From positions 1 through 8,422 of the forward strand of contig JBKPDM010000341.1 in assembly GCA_046727895.1 (NCBI GenBank): a stretch of 8,422 nt of DNA. The letters are read 5' to 3'. Below the pieces are notes generated by a model. That model did no database searches, was not told the origin of the DNA, and was given only the letters and a program-made list of their open reading frames with translations. Positions within the stretch are counted from its first letter, which is position 1; each line of letters begins with the position of its first letter. The position numbers and the translations under genes are program-made. This DNA comes from DATAOG01 sp046727895. Its GTDB lineage: Bacteria; Pseudomonadota; Alphaproteobacteria; Geminicoccales; Geminicoccaceae. Below, in pieces: positions 1 to 6,570 of the stretch.

Positions 1-13
1 GGGCCATTAGACT

Positions 14-2509
14 TCATGCCTGTAACGAGGAAGCCGGGGCTTGGGGCGCGGCCCCAGAGTGGGCCAGCGGTGGTTCCGCTCCGTTGGTAAGGCTGGCTCG
101 CTCATGGAGCCGTCGGACCTCTGCGACGGCGAAATTCACGATCCCCGTCTCGATCAATCGCTGGAGCATCGTGTAGCCGGATCGGTCGAGCACTTGGAAC
201 CGCGGCCCATCTGAACCGTTCGCTCCCATCGCGCCATGAACGCGCGACAGATGCGCGGCCTCGTTGGCCGAGGAATCCGGCGCACCGTCGATGACGGCGA
301 GCACCGTCTCCGTTCCTGCCGCATTACGTCGGGTCTCCAGCAGCACGAGATTCTCGCCGTAGCGCGCCAGGAGATCGTCGCGGAGGCGCTCGGCGCAGAA
401 CTCGGCCCGCTCCAGGATCGGCCCTTCCAATTCTTCGCCGCCGATCATCGCGTCCAGCCGCTCGACCAATGCGGCCCGGCCCGACGGCATCTGGAGCGCC
501 GAGAGATCGCCCAGCCCGTCGACGACACCGTCGGCCAGCTCCTGCTTGGCAGCAAGGACACCCAGCATCCGGTGTTCGATGGACTCCTCGGTGACCAGGT
601 TGATCACGCGCACGTGACGACTCTGATGCTTCCGCCAGGCACGTGCGATACGCTGCTCCAGCTTGGCCGGGTTCCACGGCAAATCGAGGTTGATCACGAC
701 GCTCGCCATCTGCAGGTTCAAGCCGAGGCTGCCCGCGTCGCTAGAGAGGAAGAGGCGGCAGGACGGATCCTCCTTGAAGCGACGGATCTCCATACGGCGC
801 CGCTGCTGGGGCACCGAGCCATGGTGCCAGGCAACGTCCAGGTCCATCTCCCGCGCCAGTTCCCCCACCAGCTCCAGCATGCGAACCCACTCCGAGAAGA
901 CGATGATCTTGCAGTCCGGCTCGGCGAGCAGGTCCGCGAGCACGCTTTCAAGCTCCTCGAGCTTGGGGCAGATCCGGCAGTCGGGATCGAGGATGTAGGG
1001 CGTGTCGCACAGCATGCGCATGCAGGCCAGCCACTGCTGCAGGCGGTCGAACTCCTCACGAGTCAGGCTGCGCCGGCGGGCGACCGCCAGCAGTCGGGCG
1101 ACCCAGAATTCGTACTCCTGGTAACGCAGGTGCTGCTTGGGATCCATGGGAACCAGATAGGTCGTGACCGTGCGATCGGGCAGCTGATCCTCGACGTCGC
1201 TCTTGCGGCGGCGGAGCATGAGGGGCTCGAGCCGCCGATGCATCTGCTCAAGATTGCGGTAGCCGACGGGGCGGCCGCGCTCGTCGAGCTCGTAGAAATC
1301 ACGATTGAAGCGGAACAGTGGCCCGAACAGCTGAGGGTCCAGATACTGGACGATCGAGTAGATCTCGTCGATGCGGTTCTGGAGCGGCGTGCCAGTCAGC
1401 ACGAAGGCGTAGGGGCTCCGGAGGCCCTTGACCGCTCTCGCGGTCTTGGTCTGCCAGTTCTTGATGCGCTGCGCCTCGTCCAGAATCACGACGTCGGGCT
1501 GGAGCAGCCGGTTGATGTCGGGGCCGTCGGGGATGACCTGCTCGTAGTTGGCGAGATTGAAGAAGACTGGGCTCTGGTAGAGGCGCAATCGGGTAGCCCG
1601 ATCGCCCTCCACGATCTGCACCGGCAACGCGGTGAAACGCGCGATCTGCTCCTGCCATTCCGCCTTGAGCGAGGCCGGCGCCACCACGAGAACGCGCTCG
1701 ATGCCCCGCTGCCGCCTCAGCAGCGCGCAGGCCGCGATCGCCTGCACGGTCTTGCCCAGCCCCATGTCGTCGGCCAGCAGCGCGCGCTCCGAGAAGGCGA
1801 GGTGCAGCATGCCGTCACGCTGATAGGGCAGGAGCGGATGGCGGAGCATGTCGAGACTGGTATCACCCTTCTCCACCTCGGCCAGGAAGCGCTCACGCTC
1901 CGCCTCGCGCGCCTCGCGCCGGCGATGGCCCTCCGTCCAAGCCTCCAGGTGCCTCGAGAGACGCACCTGACGACGCAACGCTTCGGGCAAAGCTGCGACC
2001 GCCCGTCGAGCCGGTGACAGGGCCTCGCCCGAGCGTCCACGTGGCGAGCCCTCCTCCGTGAACCAATCGCCCAGGTGCTCTCGCAATCGGGCCGCCAAAG
2101 CCCGATCCGCCGGCCACTGGAGCCGGACCTCGGGCTCGCCCTGCCGACTCACATAGAGTTCGGCCCAGGGGCACCCCTGCCGTGCCGCCTGGTCGAACTG
2201 CCGTGATCGTCCCCGGCGCAGAGCATGCAGCGCTCCTTCGATGTGCTTGCAGGTGCCGAGGCCATTGACCGCGTGGTCCACGCAGCCGCAGGAGTTCTCG
2301 CGAGCAACGAGCGAGCGGATCTCCACCTCATAGCTGGCCCCGCTCGCGGAGCGTACGCGATAGGTGCCGAAGAAGGGATCCGCCGCCTCCAGAGCCTCGA
2401 CTGCCAAGACCTCGGTTCGGCCTCGCCAGAACCGGCGCGTGATCTCCTCCTCGTCGCTGGTACGCCACCCGACGAAGCTGGGCGCTCGATCGATGACGCG
2501 CCGCGCCAT
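14..2509 (-). CDS. SWIM zinc finger SNF2-family DEAD/DEAH-box helicase
   Basis: ATP-dependent DNA translocase/helicase of the SNF2 family, predicted cytoplasmic and DNA-bound; its target is unknown. In the 831-aa product, residues C74, C76, C87 and H89 form a SWIM finger (CxC-x10-CxH). The first RecA-like domain has Walker A DMGLGKT (about 248-254), DEAQ (344-347) and LTGTPLQN (371-378). The second has SSDAGSLGLNLQ (589-600) and QRIARAWR (619-626), where the usual QRxxRxHRxGQ motif is altered. A C-terminal tail of about 170 residues has no recognised domain. The start is ATG at 2509, chosen because AAGAGGGG lies 4 nt upstream; the frame stays open to a TTG at 2656 (880 aa), but that start lacks a ribosome site and directly follows the stop of the broken protease gene. 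It follows the repressor and protease remnant on the same strand and may share their promoter. The family call is firm; a defence role is only inferred from context. Confidence 0.93.
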   Translation of the reverse strand: MARRVIDRAPSFVGWRTSDEEEITRRFWRGRTEVLAVEALEAADPFFGTYRVRSASGASYEVEIRSLVARENSCGCVDHAVNGLGTCKHIEGALHALRRGRSRQFDQAARQGCPWAELYVSRQGEPEVRLQWPADRALAARLREHLGDWFTEEGSPRGRSGEALSPARRAVAALPEALRRQVRLSRHLEAWTEGHRRREAREAERERFLAEVEKGDTSLDMLRHPLLPYQRDGMLHLAFSERALLADDMGLGKTVQAIAACALLRRQRGIERVLVVAPASLKAEWQEQIARFTALPVQIVEGDRATRLRLYQSPVFFNLANYEQVIPDGPDINRLLQPDVVILDEAQRIKNWQTKTARAVKGLRSPYAFVLTGTPLQNRIDEIYSIVQYLDPQLFGPLFRFNRDFYELDERGRPVGYRNLEQMHRRLEPLMLRRRKSDVEDQLPDRTVTTYLVPMDPKQHLRYQEYEFWVARLLAVARRRSLTREEFDRLQQWLACMRMLCDTPYILDPDCRICPKLEELESVLADLLAEPDCKIIVFSEWVRMLELVGELAREMDLDVAWHHGSVPQQRRRMEIRRFKEDPSCRLFLSSDAGSLGLNLQMASVVINLDLPWNPAKLEQRIARAWRKHQSRHVRVINLVTEESIEHRMLGVLAAKQELADGVVDGLGDLSALQMPSGRAALVERLDAMIGGEELEGPILERAEFCAERLRDDLLARYGENLVLLETRRNAAGTETVLAVIDGAPDSSANEAAHLSRVHGAMGANGSDGPRFQVLDRSGYTMLQRLIETGIVNFAVAEVRRLHERASLTNGAEPPLAHSGAAPQAPASSLQA

Positions 2510-2656
2510 GCCGCCCCTCTTGCGCGCACGTTTGTTCGAGCCGTTTCGCTTGCCGGGCAAGACGCAAATCCCCCCGTCGTTCGTAGCTGCTGGGAGCACC
2601 CAAGAACCGGGGCGCCCCATAGGGCCGACCATATCTGGTGGTTCGAGCTCATTCAA

Positions 2657-2905
2657 TCACAATATGGAGGCAGGTGCCCAACCGAGTTGCCAGCGCGGCT
2701 TGGCTGAAGGGCTCGAGAACAGCGCGCCCTCGAAACCCTCGAGGAACTCTCCAACCACGCTGGTTACGGGGTCGTCGAACACCTGCCTTATATACTCGAT
2801 CGCCAGCTGCTCGACGTCGACCGGAAAGCGATCGTTGCCGAGGGTCGCGGTCAGGACCGCGCTCAAGCGGTTGGCCCAGGCGATCGATGTCGAGGGGAGA
2901 CTCAA
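2657..2905 (-). pseudogene. ImmA/IrrE-like metallopeptidase, N-terminal remnant
   Basis: Remnant of 82 codons resembling the N-terminus of ImmA/IrrE (DUF955-type) zinc proteases, which in intact form cleave a partner XRE repressor. The visible family-like part is residues 9-76, including ANRLSAVLTATLG, PVDVEQLAIEYIR and EGFEGALF. Similarity stops after GW at residues 75-76 (about position 2680), just before the segment that would carry the catalytic HExxH helix. None of the three minus-strand frames between 2680 and 2509 contains an HExxH motif, so this is a real loss rather than a simple frameshift. The start is probably TTG at 2905, overlapping the stop of the repressor gene (TTGA) with GAGGAG just upstream, an arrangement suggesting translational coupling; a GTG at 2920 is possible. 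Without the zinc site it cannot act as a protease. The family call comes from memory of sequence patterns and was not searched. Confidence 0.7.
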
Positions 2906-3228
2906 GGCTCCTCGTCCCACGCGTCGAGGATCTGCCGGAGCCGCCGCTTGGTCTCAGGTGGCATGCGCTTGTACTTGCGATAGAACGCCTCATCGAGCAC
3001 CGCATCGTCGGGCTCGACGCGGGTGTCGTCCAGCAGATACTCAGGCGTCACCCCGAGAGCAGCTGCGAGCGCGAACACCTTGTCGGCCGATGGGTGGGGT
3101 GGCGTGTCACGGTTCTCCAACTCCCAGATCCAGCTCTTGCTCGAACCGGTGGCTGCGGCGACCCGATCGAGGGTCAGGCGCTTGAGTTGCCGATGAGCCT
3201 TGATCTTCTGCCCGAAAGCCGAGGCCAT
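2902..3228 (-). CDS. XRE-family helix-turn-helix transcriptional regulator
   Basis: A 108-aa DNA-binding protein of the XRE (Cro/C1) type, probably a repressor acting at the divergent intergenic region beside it. Residues about 7-66 form the HTH domain: FGQKIKAHRQLKRLTLDRVA, then ATGSSKSWIWELENRDTPP and the helix KVFALAAALGVTPEYLL. The remaining 40 residues are charged (FYRKYKRMPPETKRRLRQIL) and may mediate dimerisation or be the protease target. The ATG at 3228 was chosen because GGAGGA lies 3 nt upstream; the frame is open 20 codons further, but that stretch holds the likely promoter. Its stop overlaps the TTG start of the ImmA-like remnant, the usual repressor-protease gene pair. The intact repressor with a broken protease could mean that normal proteolytic relief of repression is lost. 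Confidence 0.9.
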   Translation of the reverse strand: MASAFGQKIKAHRQLKRLTLDRVAAATGSSKSWIWELENRDTPPHPSADKVFALAAALGVTPEYLLDDTRVEPDDAVLDEAFYRKYKRMPPETKRRLRQILDAWDEEP

Positions 3229-3252
3229 GGCTCCTCCGGATTTGGGCGCCTT

Positions 3253-3281
3253 GCGATAGCGGCCGATTTTGGGCTTGCCAA
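3253..3281 (-). promoter_or_regulatory. Putative sigma70-type promoter of the XRE regulator
   Basis: On the minus strand TTGGCA (3281-3276) matches five of six bases of a -35 box. After a 17-bp spacer comes TATCGC (3258-3253), a weak -10 box matching only its first three bases. Transcription would begin near 3246, about 18 nt before the regulator's ATG, leaving room for its GGAGGA ribosome site. The -35 hexamer lies inside the dyad at 3272-3284, so a bound repressor could block it (autoregulation). This is a by-eye prediction. Confidence 0.33.
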
Positions 3282-3325
3282 GCCGCACGCTTGCAGAGAC
3301 ATTCGCCCACTCTGTTCGGCAAGCC
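3272..3325. promoter_or_regulatory. Paired inverted GGCTTGCC sites, candidate operators
   Basis: In the divergent intergenic region, GGCTTGCCAAGCC (3272-3284) is a short dyad of 5-bp arms around GCC. A second site at 3318-3325 reads GGCAAGCC, the exact reverse complement of GGCTTGCC, within the palindrome-like CGGCAAGCCG (3317-3326). The two sites face each other across 38 bp. Such sites between divergent genes fit binding of the neighbouring XRE protein to control both directions. Seen: the repeats. Inferred: their role. Confidence 0.35.
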
Positions 3326-3366
3326 GGACATCGTCTGCAATTTTAGAGAAATATCGGGAGTTGGCA

Positions 3367-4317
3367 ATGGCCGCTGTCGCCAATCTGATCCGCCATGCAC
3401 CCAGGGCGAGCCTGCAGGCGTTCCTCGACGCCCAGGAGTGCCCGCTTCGCGAACGGCTGAGCGCTATCGGCCCCGAGGAGGACTACGCCGGTCCTGTCAT
3501 CAAGGCCGTGGACGAGCTCAGTGACGAGGAACATGCGCGACTCACCGTAACGGCGGAGCGGATCGCCGAGATGGCGACCGAGTTCGGCCAGGCGGCGCTT
3601 CTCGCCGTGGTCGAGGATCGGCTGTTGGTGGAGGAGCTCGAGAACGCCTATGACCGGAGCCTTTGGGTGTTTCTCAATGAGCCCGCGTCGTTCCGCCGTG
3701 CCGAAGAGCTCCGGCATACGGATCAGCATCGCCAGGGGCGGATGTGGAGCGGCTACGAGGGCCCGAAAGGGGTCACCCCCGACACCAGCCCGCGCGCAGT
3801 CGCGGCGTTCCGAGACGCCGCACAGAAACTGTTCGGTTCACTGGAGACGTATTGCGAGATCTACAGGCGCACCCGGGCGAACCTGGATGCTCCGGACAGC
3901 GAGCTCCACCAGCTGACCCTGTACCACGACGATCCGCCGGATACGTACCTCGAGTTCCACGAGCAGCGGCTGGTGCGACGGCACCGGCGTCCGGTGGTCG
4001 AGGTCTCGATCACCTACGAGCCCGCGACAGGCGTGATCGAGGTCATCGCTTCCGCCGGCAGGTTCCGGGATCGGCTCGCTCGCATCTTTGCCGATACCGT
4101 GCTTCGGCAGGAGATCGCGGCCGAGCGCATCGCTCTGCGCAGGTTCGATCTATCGCGCCTGTTGCGGCCATTCGATTTCCCATTCGATCCGGCCGATGGC
4201 ATCGAATCCGCCGCGGTCGTGCCGCTGCGCCTGCATCGGATGAGCAGCCCGAAACGCCGGTTCACGCTCGAGTGTCCGCGCCGTGCCGAGGGCACGATCT
4301 GGGACCAGGCCCGTTAA
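3367..4317 (+). CDS. Unrecognised protein, prematurely stopped (316 aa)
   Basis: No family was recognised. The 316-aa frame starts at ATG 3367, with GGGAG 6 nt upstream. Its N-terminal third is acidic and probably helical (residues 1-100). The middle is mixed alpha/beta with a charged RRHRRP patch and alternating beta-like segments (PVVEVSITYE, GVIEVIASAG). No membrane segment or signal peptide is visible. The TAA at 4315-4317 looks premature: the same frame continues as ALIDGDDLARAGYLATK, and a protein-like continuation in another frame runs to 4532. Restoring the stop and one missing base would give 388 codons before the final stop. It is divergent from the XRE regulator and only 1 nt separates the end of the full gene from the next gene's ATG, so the two formed an operon. 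It may be a non-functional remnant, or the stop and shift may be sequencing errors. Confidence 0.7.
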   Translation: MAAVANLIRHAPRASLQAFLDAQECPLRERLSAIGPEEDYAGPVIKAVDELSDEEHARLTVTAERIAEMATEFGQAALLAVVEDRLLVEELENAYDRSLWVFLNEPASFRRAEELRHTDQHRQGRMWSGYEGPKGVTPDTSPRAVAAFRDAAQKLFGSLETYCEIYRRTRANLDAPDSELHQLTLYHDDPPDTYLEFHEQRLVRRHRRPVVEVSITYEPATGVIEVIASAGRFRDRLARIFADTVLRQEIAAERIALRRFDLSRLLRPFDFPFDPADGIESAAVVPLRLHRMSSPKRRFTLECPRRAEGTIWDQAR

Positions 4318-4532
4318 GCTCTCATCGATGGCGATGACCTTGCTCGGGCCGGCTACCTTGCGACCAAGGCTACTCGGTCAAGTTCGTCGCCGGCGCTGAC
4401 GGCCGGCGCGGCAAGACGCTCACCTTCAACATCACCGTACCGAACGGCTCCGGCCTGAAAGGCCAGACCGAGCGGCAGCGACTGATTGGCGAGCGCTACC
4501 TGAAGGATTGGGGACTGCTTGTGGAGGTGTGA
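4318..4532 (+). pseudogene. Out-of-frame C-terminal remainder of the 3367 gene
   Basis: After the premature TAA, the original frame reads ALIDGDDLARAGYLATK to about 4370. From there a frame one base earlier reads GYSVKFVAGADGRRGKTLTF and ends RLIGERYLKDWGLLVEV at TGA 4530-4532. This tail has a balanced, globular composition and runs to just before the next gene's ATG. The frame difference equals one lost base, somewhere near 4365-4375. It has no start codon or ribosome site of its own, so it would not be translated separately. Confidence 0.6.
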
Positions 4533-4533
4533 C

Positions 4534-5459
4534 GATGGCTTCCGTGCCCCTGGGGGCCATCGAGCTGGTCTTTCGACTCTGCGAACAGCAGCCGCCGCGG
4601 ATCGACTGGCATGTGCTGACCACGCACTTCGATCGGCTGGGCGAGGAGCTGATTGATGCGGGCGCTCTGGTCGAGACGTCGCCGACCGAGACCATCATCA
4701 TGCCGGTCGACATCGACGACGAGCTGATCACCTTCGAGTGGGAGGCCGACCGCCAGGCGTTCGTGGGCTTCCATCCGAACGTGGTGGACGCAGATCCGCG
4801 GGCACGCAAGCGGTATCGGCTCGATTTCGACTGGTTGCTAAGGGCGATCGCGAGCGCGGCCGGCATGTCATCGGGACAGCGAGCAGCATGTCTGGTGCAC
4901 GACCTGCTCTGGGATCTCGGCGATGCCCGGCTCCGGGAGAGAAGACGACCAATCCTGTTCGCCTGCCGCCTCGGCTCCACCGACGCCTTGGACCGCGTCG
5001 AGGGCGTGCTGACCGCTCGGGCGGGGCGTGCCGACGGCGTGCTGCTCACGACCTCGACAAATCAGTCGGGCGGTGCGGCTGCCTGGACGGCATCGGATCC
5101 TCCACATTCGCGACTGCCTCGATCAGGGCGCGCGGCATTTCGCGCTCGACCTGGACGTGATCGCCGGCGTGCGACCCGAGGCGGGGCCCACCGGGCAGGA
5201 TGCGGTGGTGATGGGCGCGGGAGGCGGCTGGATTCGCATTCATGACCGGGAATATCGGTTCCGTGGCCTGATTCAGCGCTCGATCGTGGAGCAGGTCTAC
5301 GAAGCTTGGCGCAACGGCGTCGGGCGGCTGCGTACGCAGGACGTCCTCGAAACGGCCGAATCCTCGGCAAGGCAGCTGGCCCACGCCTTTAAAGGCCGCC
5401 CCGACTTCAAAGACATCATCGGCTACGATGAGGGGTTCTGCTGGCTGAAGGTCGACTAG
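4534..5459 (+). pseudogene. Unrecognised gene broken by one frameshift
   Basis: No family was recognised. The gene starts at ATG 4534, one nucleotide after the preceding gene's stop (GTGTGACGATGG), with GGAGG about 8 nt upstream inside that gene's last codons. The first frame is protein-like to about 5060 (RLDFDWLLRAIASAAG, RRPILFACRLGSTDALDRVE) and then becomes R/G-rich noise that ends at 5245. From about 5075 the frame one base earlier carries RLPGRHRILHIRDCLDQG, then an aromatic/charged C-terminus (REYRFRGLIQRSIVEQVYEA, DIIGYDEGFCWLKVD), ending at TAG 5457-5459. The length is 926 nt, one base short of 309 codons, so a single lost base at about 5055-5080 explains everything. The C-terminal ~65 residues could be a winged-helix-like fold, but this is a guess. 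An intrinsic terminator follows 26 nt later. It was presumably cotranscribed with the 3367 gene. Confidence 0.65.
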
Positions 5460-5484
5460 CCGAGCTCGCCATCGCTCCGAAGCC

Positions 5485-5513
5485 GCAGGCCGCCGGTGGG
5501 CGGCGTTTTTTTT
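5485..5513 (+). terminator. Intrinsic terminator of the plus-strand operon
   Basis: GCCGCC (5489-5494), loop GGTG (5495-5498) and GGCGGC (5499-5504) form a perfect 6-bp GC stem. After one G comes a run of eight T (5506-5513). It lies 26 nt after the stop of the frameshifted gene and should end transcription of the 3367-5459 operon, separating it from the HTH gene downstream. Confidence 0.88.
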
Positions 5514-5528
5514 GCCCCGCGGCCGATT

Positions 5529-5574
5529 CCTAACCTAACCTTTCTCCTAACCAGCTCCGAACCTTCTCCGAACC
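5529..5574. repeat. Phased AACC-containing direct repeats
   Basis: Three tandem 11-bp units, TTCTCCTAACC (5542-5552), AGCTCCGAACC (5553-5563) and TTCTCCGAACC (5564-5574), share the core CTCC(T/G)AACC. Two overlapping CCTAACC copies precede them (5529-5535 and 5534-5540). The AACC cores end at 5535, 5540, 5552, 5563 and 5574, so the last four are spaced 11-12 bp, about one helical turn. They lie 52 bp upstream of an AlpA/excisionase-type HTH gene and are plausible binding sites for it or for a recombination accessory protein. Confidence 0.6.
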
Positions 5575-5626
5575 TCGGCCTCGCTAGCCTCGGCGCGTGC
5601 TTTCGCAGCAGCAGGAGCCGCCGAGC

Positions 5627-5839
5627 ATGACGACCCAACACATCAACCAGAACCAGCTCGCTGAGCGCTGGAACCTCAGCCCGCGCACACTGGAGCGCTG
5701 GCGCTGGCTGGGCGAGGGCCCGCCGTTCCTGAAGCTCGGCGGCCGTGTAGTCTACCGCATCGAGGACGTCGAGGCCCATGAGGCCGCGCAGCTGCGCGAC
5801 AGCACCGCCGCACCCCTTCCCATGCGGCCCGCCGCTTAA
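5627..5839 (+). CDS. AlpA/excisionase-type helix-turn-helix protein
   Basis: A 70-aa DNA-binding protein of the HTH_17 (AlpA/MerR-like excisionase) type. Residues about 7-50 carry the diagnostic pattern: NQLAERWNLSPRTLERWRW forms the winged-helix HTH, then GEGPPFLKLGGRVVYRIEDV provides the wing and the closing helix start. Proteins like this act as recombination directionality factors or small regulators in prophages and integrative elements. The ATG at 5627 follows AGGAG (5613-5617) by 9 nt; a GTG at 5597 would add ten poorly conserved-looking residues. Direct repeats lie just upstream and could be its sites. The tail (STAAPLPMRPAA) looks disordered. No integrase gene is visible in this window, so the partner may lie elsewhere or be lost. 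Confidence 0.85.
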   Translation: MTTQHINQNQLAERWNLSPRTLERWRWLGEGPPFLKLGGRVVYRIEDVEAHEAAQLRDSTAAPLPMRPAA

Positions 5840-5893
5840 GCGACCGCTTTCATGCCGGGCCTTCGGGGGAATGCAAGACCCGCAAGGGAAATA

Positions 5894-5927
5894 CCCCGAC
5901 CGCACGAGCTCCGGGGCGGCGTCGGGG
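5894..5927. repeat. Inverted repeat CCCCGAC/GTCGGGG between the HTH gene and the next gene
   Basis: CCCCGAC (5894-5900) and GTCGGGG (5921-5927) are perfect 7-bp arms around 20 bp. There is no T-run, so it is not an intrinsic terminator. It could be an RNA hairpin in the leader of the gene starting at 5989, whose ribosome site AAGGAG is at 5975-5980. In GC-rich DNA such arms can arise by chance. The rest of the 149-bp gap shows no other gene. Confidence 0.3.
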
Positions 5928-5988
5928 CCCGGCAGCAGCATCCAGAAGACGGCATCGGGAGCGTGACGGCAACCAAGGAGCACGCTCG

Positions 5989-6564
5989 ATGACGGATGGC
6001 ATCAGCCTCCAGAGCATCTCGGACCGGTCGCCGGACCGGATCGCATTGCTCGACACCGACATCCTGGCGCGGCTCGGCCGCGAGCTGGCCGATGCCAAAG
6101 CATCCCTGGCCGACGTCGAGGCCAGGCTCGGCGCCGCCCTCGACTACAAGTACGGCGAGAAGGCCCGCGATCGGCGTCTCGCCGATGGGCAAGGACAGCG
6201 GCAGCGTCCGCCTCGACGACGGCGACTTCGTGATCGTCGCCGATCAACCGAAGCGGGTCGAACGGGATCAGCGGGAGTGGCCGCCGTGGTCGTCCGCATC
6301 CGGGACGCCGGCGACGACCCGGCGGAGTACGTGAAAACCAGGCTGGAGGTGAGCGAGCGCGCCTACACCGCCTGGCCGCAGCGGATCCGGGCGATCTTCG
6401 AGCCGGCGCGGACGGTCACCTTCGAGGTGCGGGCGAGCGAGGTCGCGAACCCGCGCCCGAGTGATCAGCTCACCGTCGGCGGTGAGGTGTTCGTCGCCCA
6501 GGGCGAGCCCGAGCGGCGCGACCCTGATCGGCTCGTGTGGAACCTCGACGCGAGGCGGGCATGA
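5989..6564 (+). CDS. Hypothetical protein, apparently chimeric with a phage head-tail joining tail
   Basis: A 191-aa frame starting at ATG 5989, with AAGGAG 8 nt upstream. Residues 1-66 (ISLQSISDRSPDRIALLDTD, then a coiled-coil-like ELADAKASLADVEARLGAAL) resemble the start of a hypothetical protein I recall from alphaproteobacterial integrated elements; this was not searched. Residues 67-95 are R-rich nonsense, whereas the next frame reads GKDSGSVRLDDGDFVIVADQ there. Two opposite one-base shifts, near 6184 and 6270, thus cancel. Residues 96-143 resume the family-like sequence (DDPAEYVKTRLEVSERAYTA, RIRAIFEPARTV). From about 144 on, TFEVRASEVANPRPSDQLTV and DPDRLVWNLD look like the end of a phage head-tail joining protein, suggesting a fusion by deletion. 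Its TGA overlaps an ATG (ATGA at 6561-6564), but that frame stops after two codons. Whether it makes a stable protein is doubtful. Confidence 0.6.
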   Translation: MTDGISLQSISDRSPDRIALLDTDILARLGRELADAKASLADVEARLGAALDYKYGEKARDRRLADGQGQRQRPPRRRRLRDRRRSTEAGRTGSAGVAAVVVRIRDAGDDPAEYVKTRLEVSERAYTAWPQRIRAIFEPARTVTFEVRASEVANPRPSDQLTVGGEVFVAQGEPERRDPDRLVWNLDARRA

Positions 6565-6570
6565 GCTGAG

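Noticed and set aside
236..2017. A 593-aa open frame on the plus strand opposite the helicase
   Set aside because: It lies wholly antisense to a gene with all SNF2 motifs. Its composition (rich in H, Q, R, L, D) is typical of an antisense shadow in GC-rich DNA, and it shows no domain.
2649..3005. A 118-aa minus-strand frame overlapping the repressor and the protease remnant
   Set aside because: It is R/S/G-rich, has no ribosome site, and is out of frame with both recognisable genes.
3291..3347. Promoter for the plus-strand operon
   Set aside because: TTGCAG (3291) and the AT-rich TTTTAGAG (3341-3348) are not at a suitable distance from each other or from matching partners, so no promoter was called in this direction.
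5529..5574. CRISPR array reading of the AACC repeats
   Set aside because: The units are 11 bp and directly adjacent, with no spacers, so they do not form a CRISPR array.
5456..5983. A 175-aa minus-strand frame over the terminator, repeats and HTH gene
   Set aside because: It crosses an intrinsic terminator and is antisense to a clear HTH gene; no motif is present.
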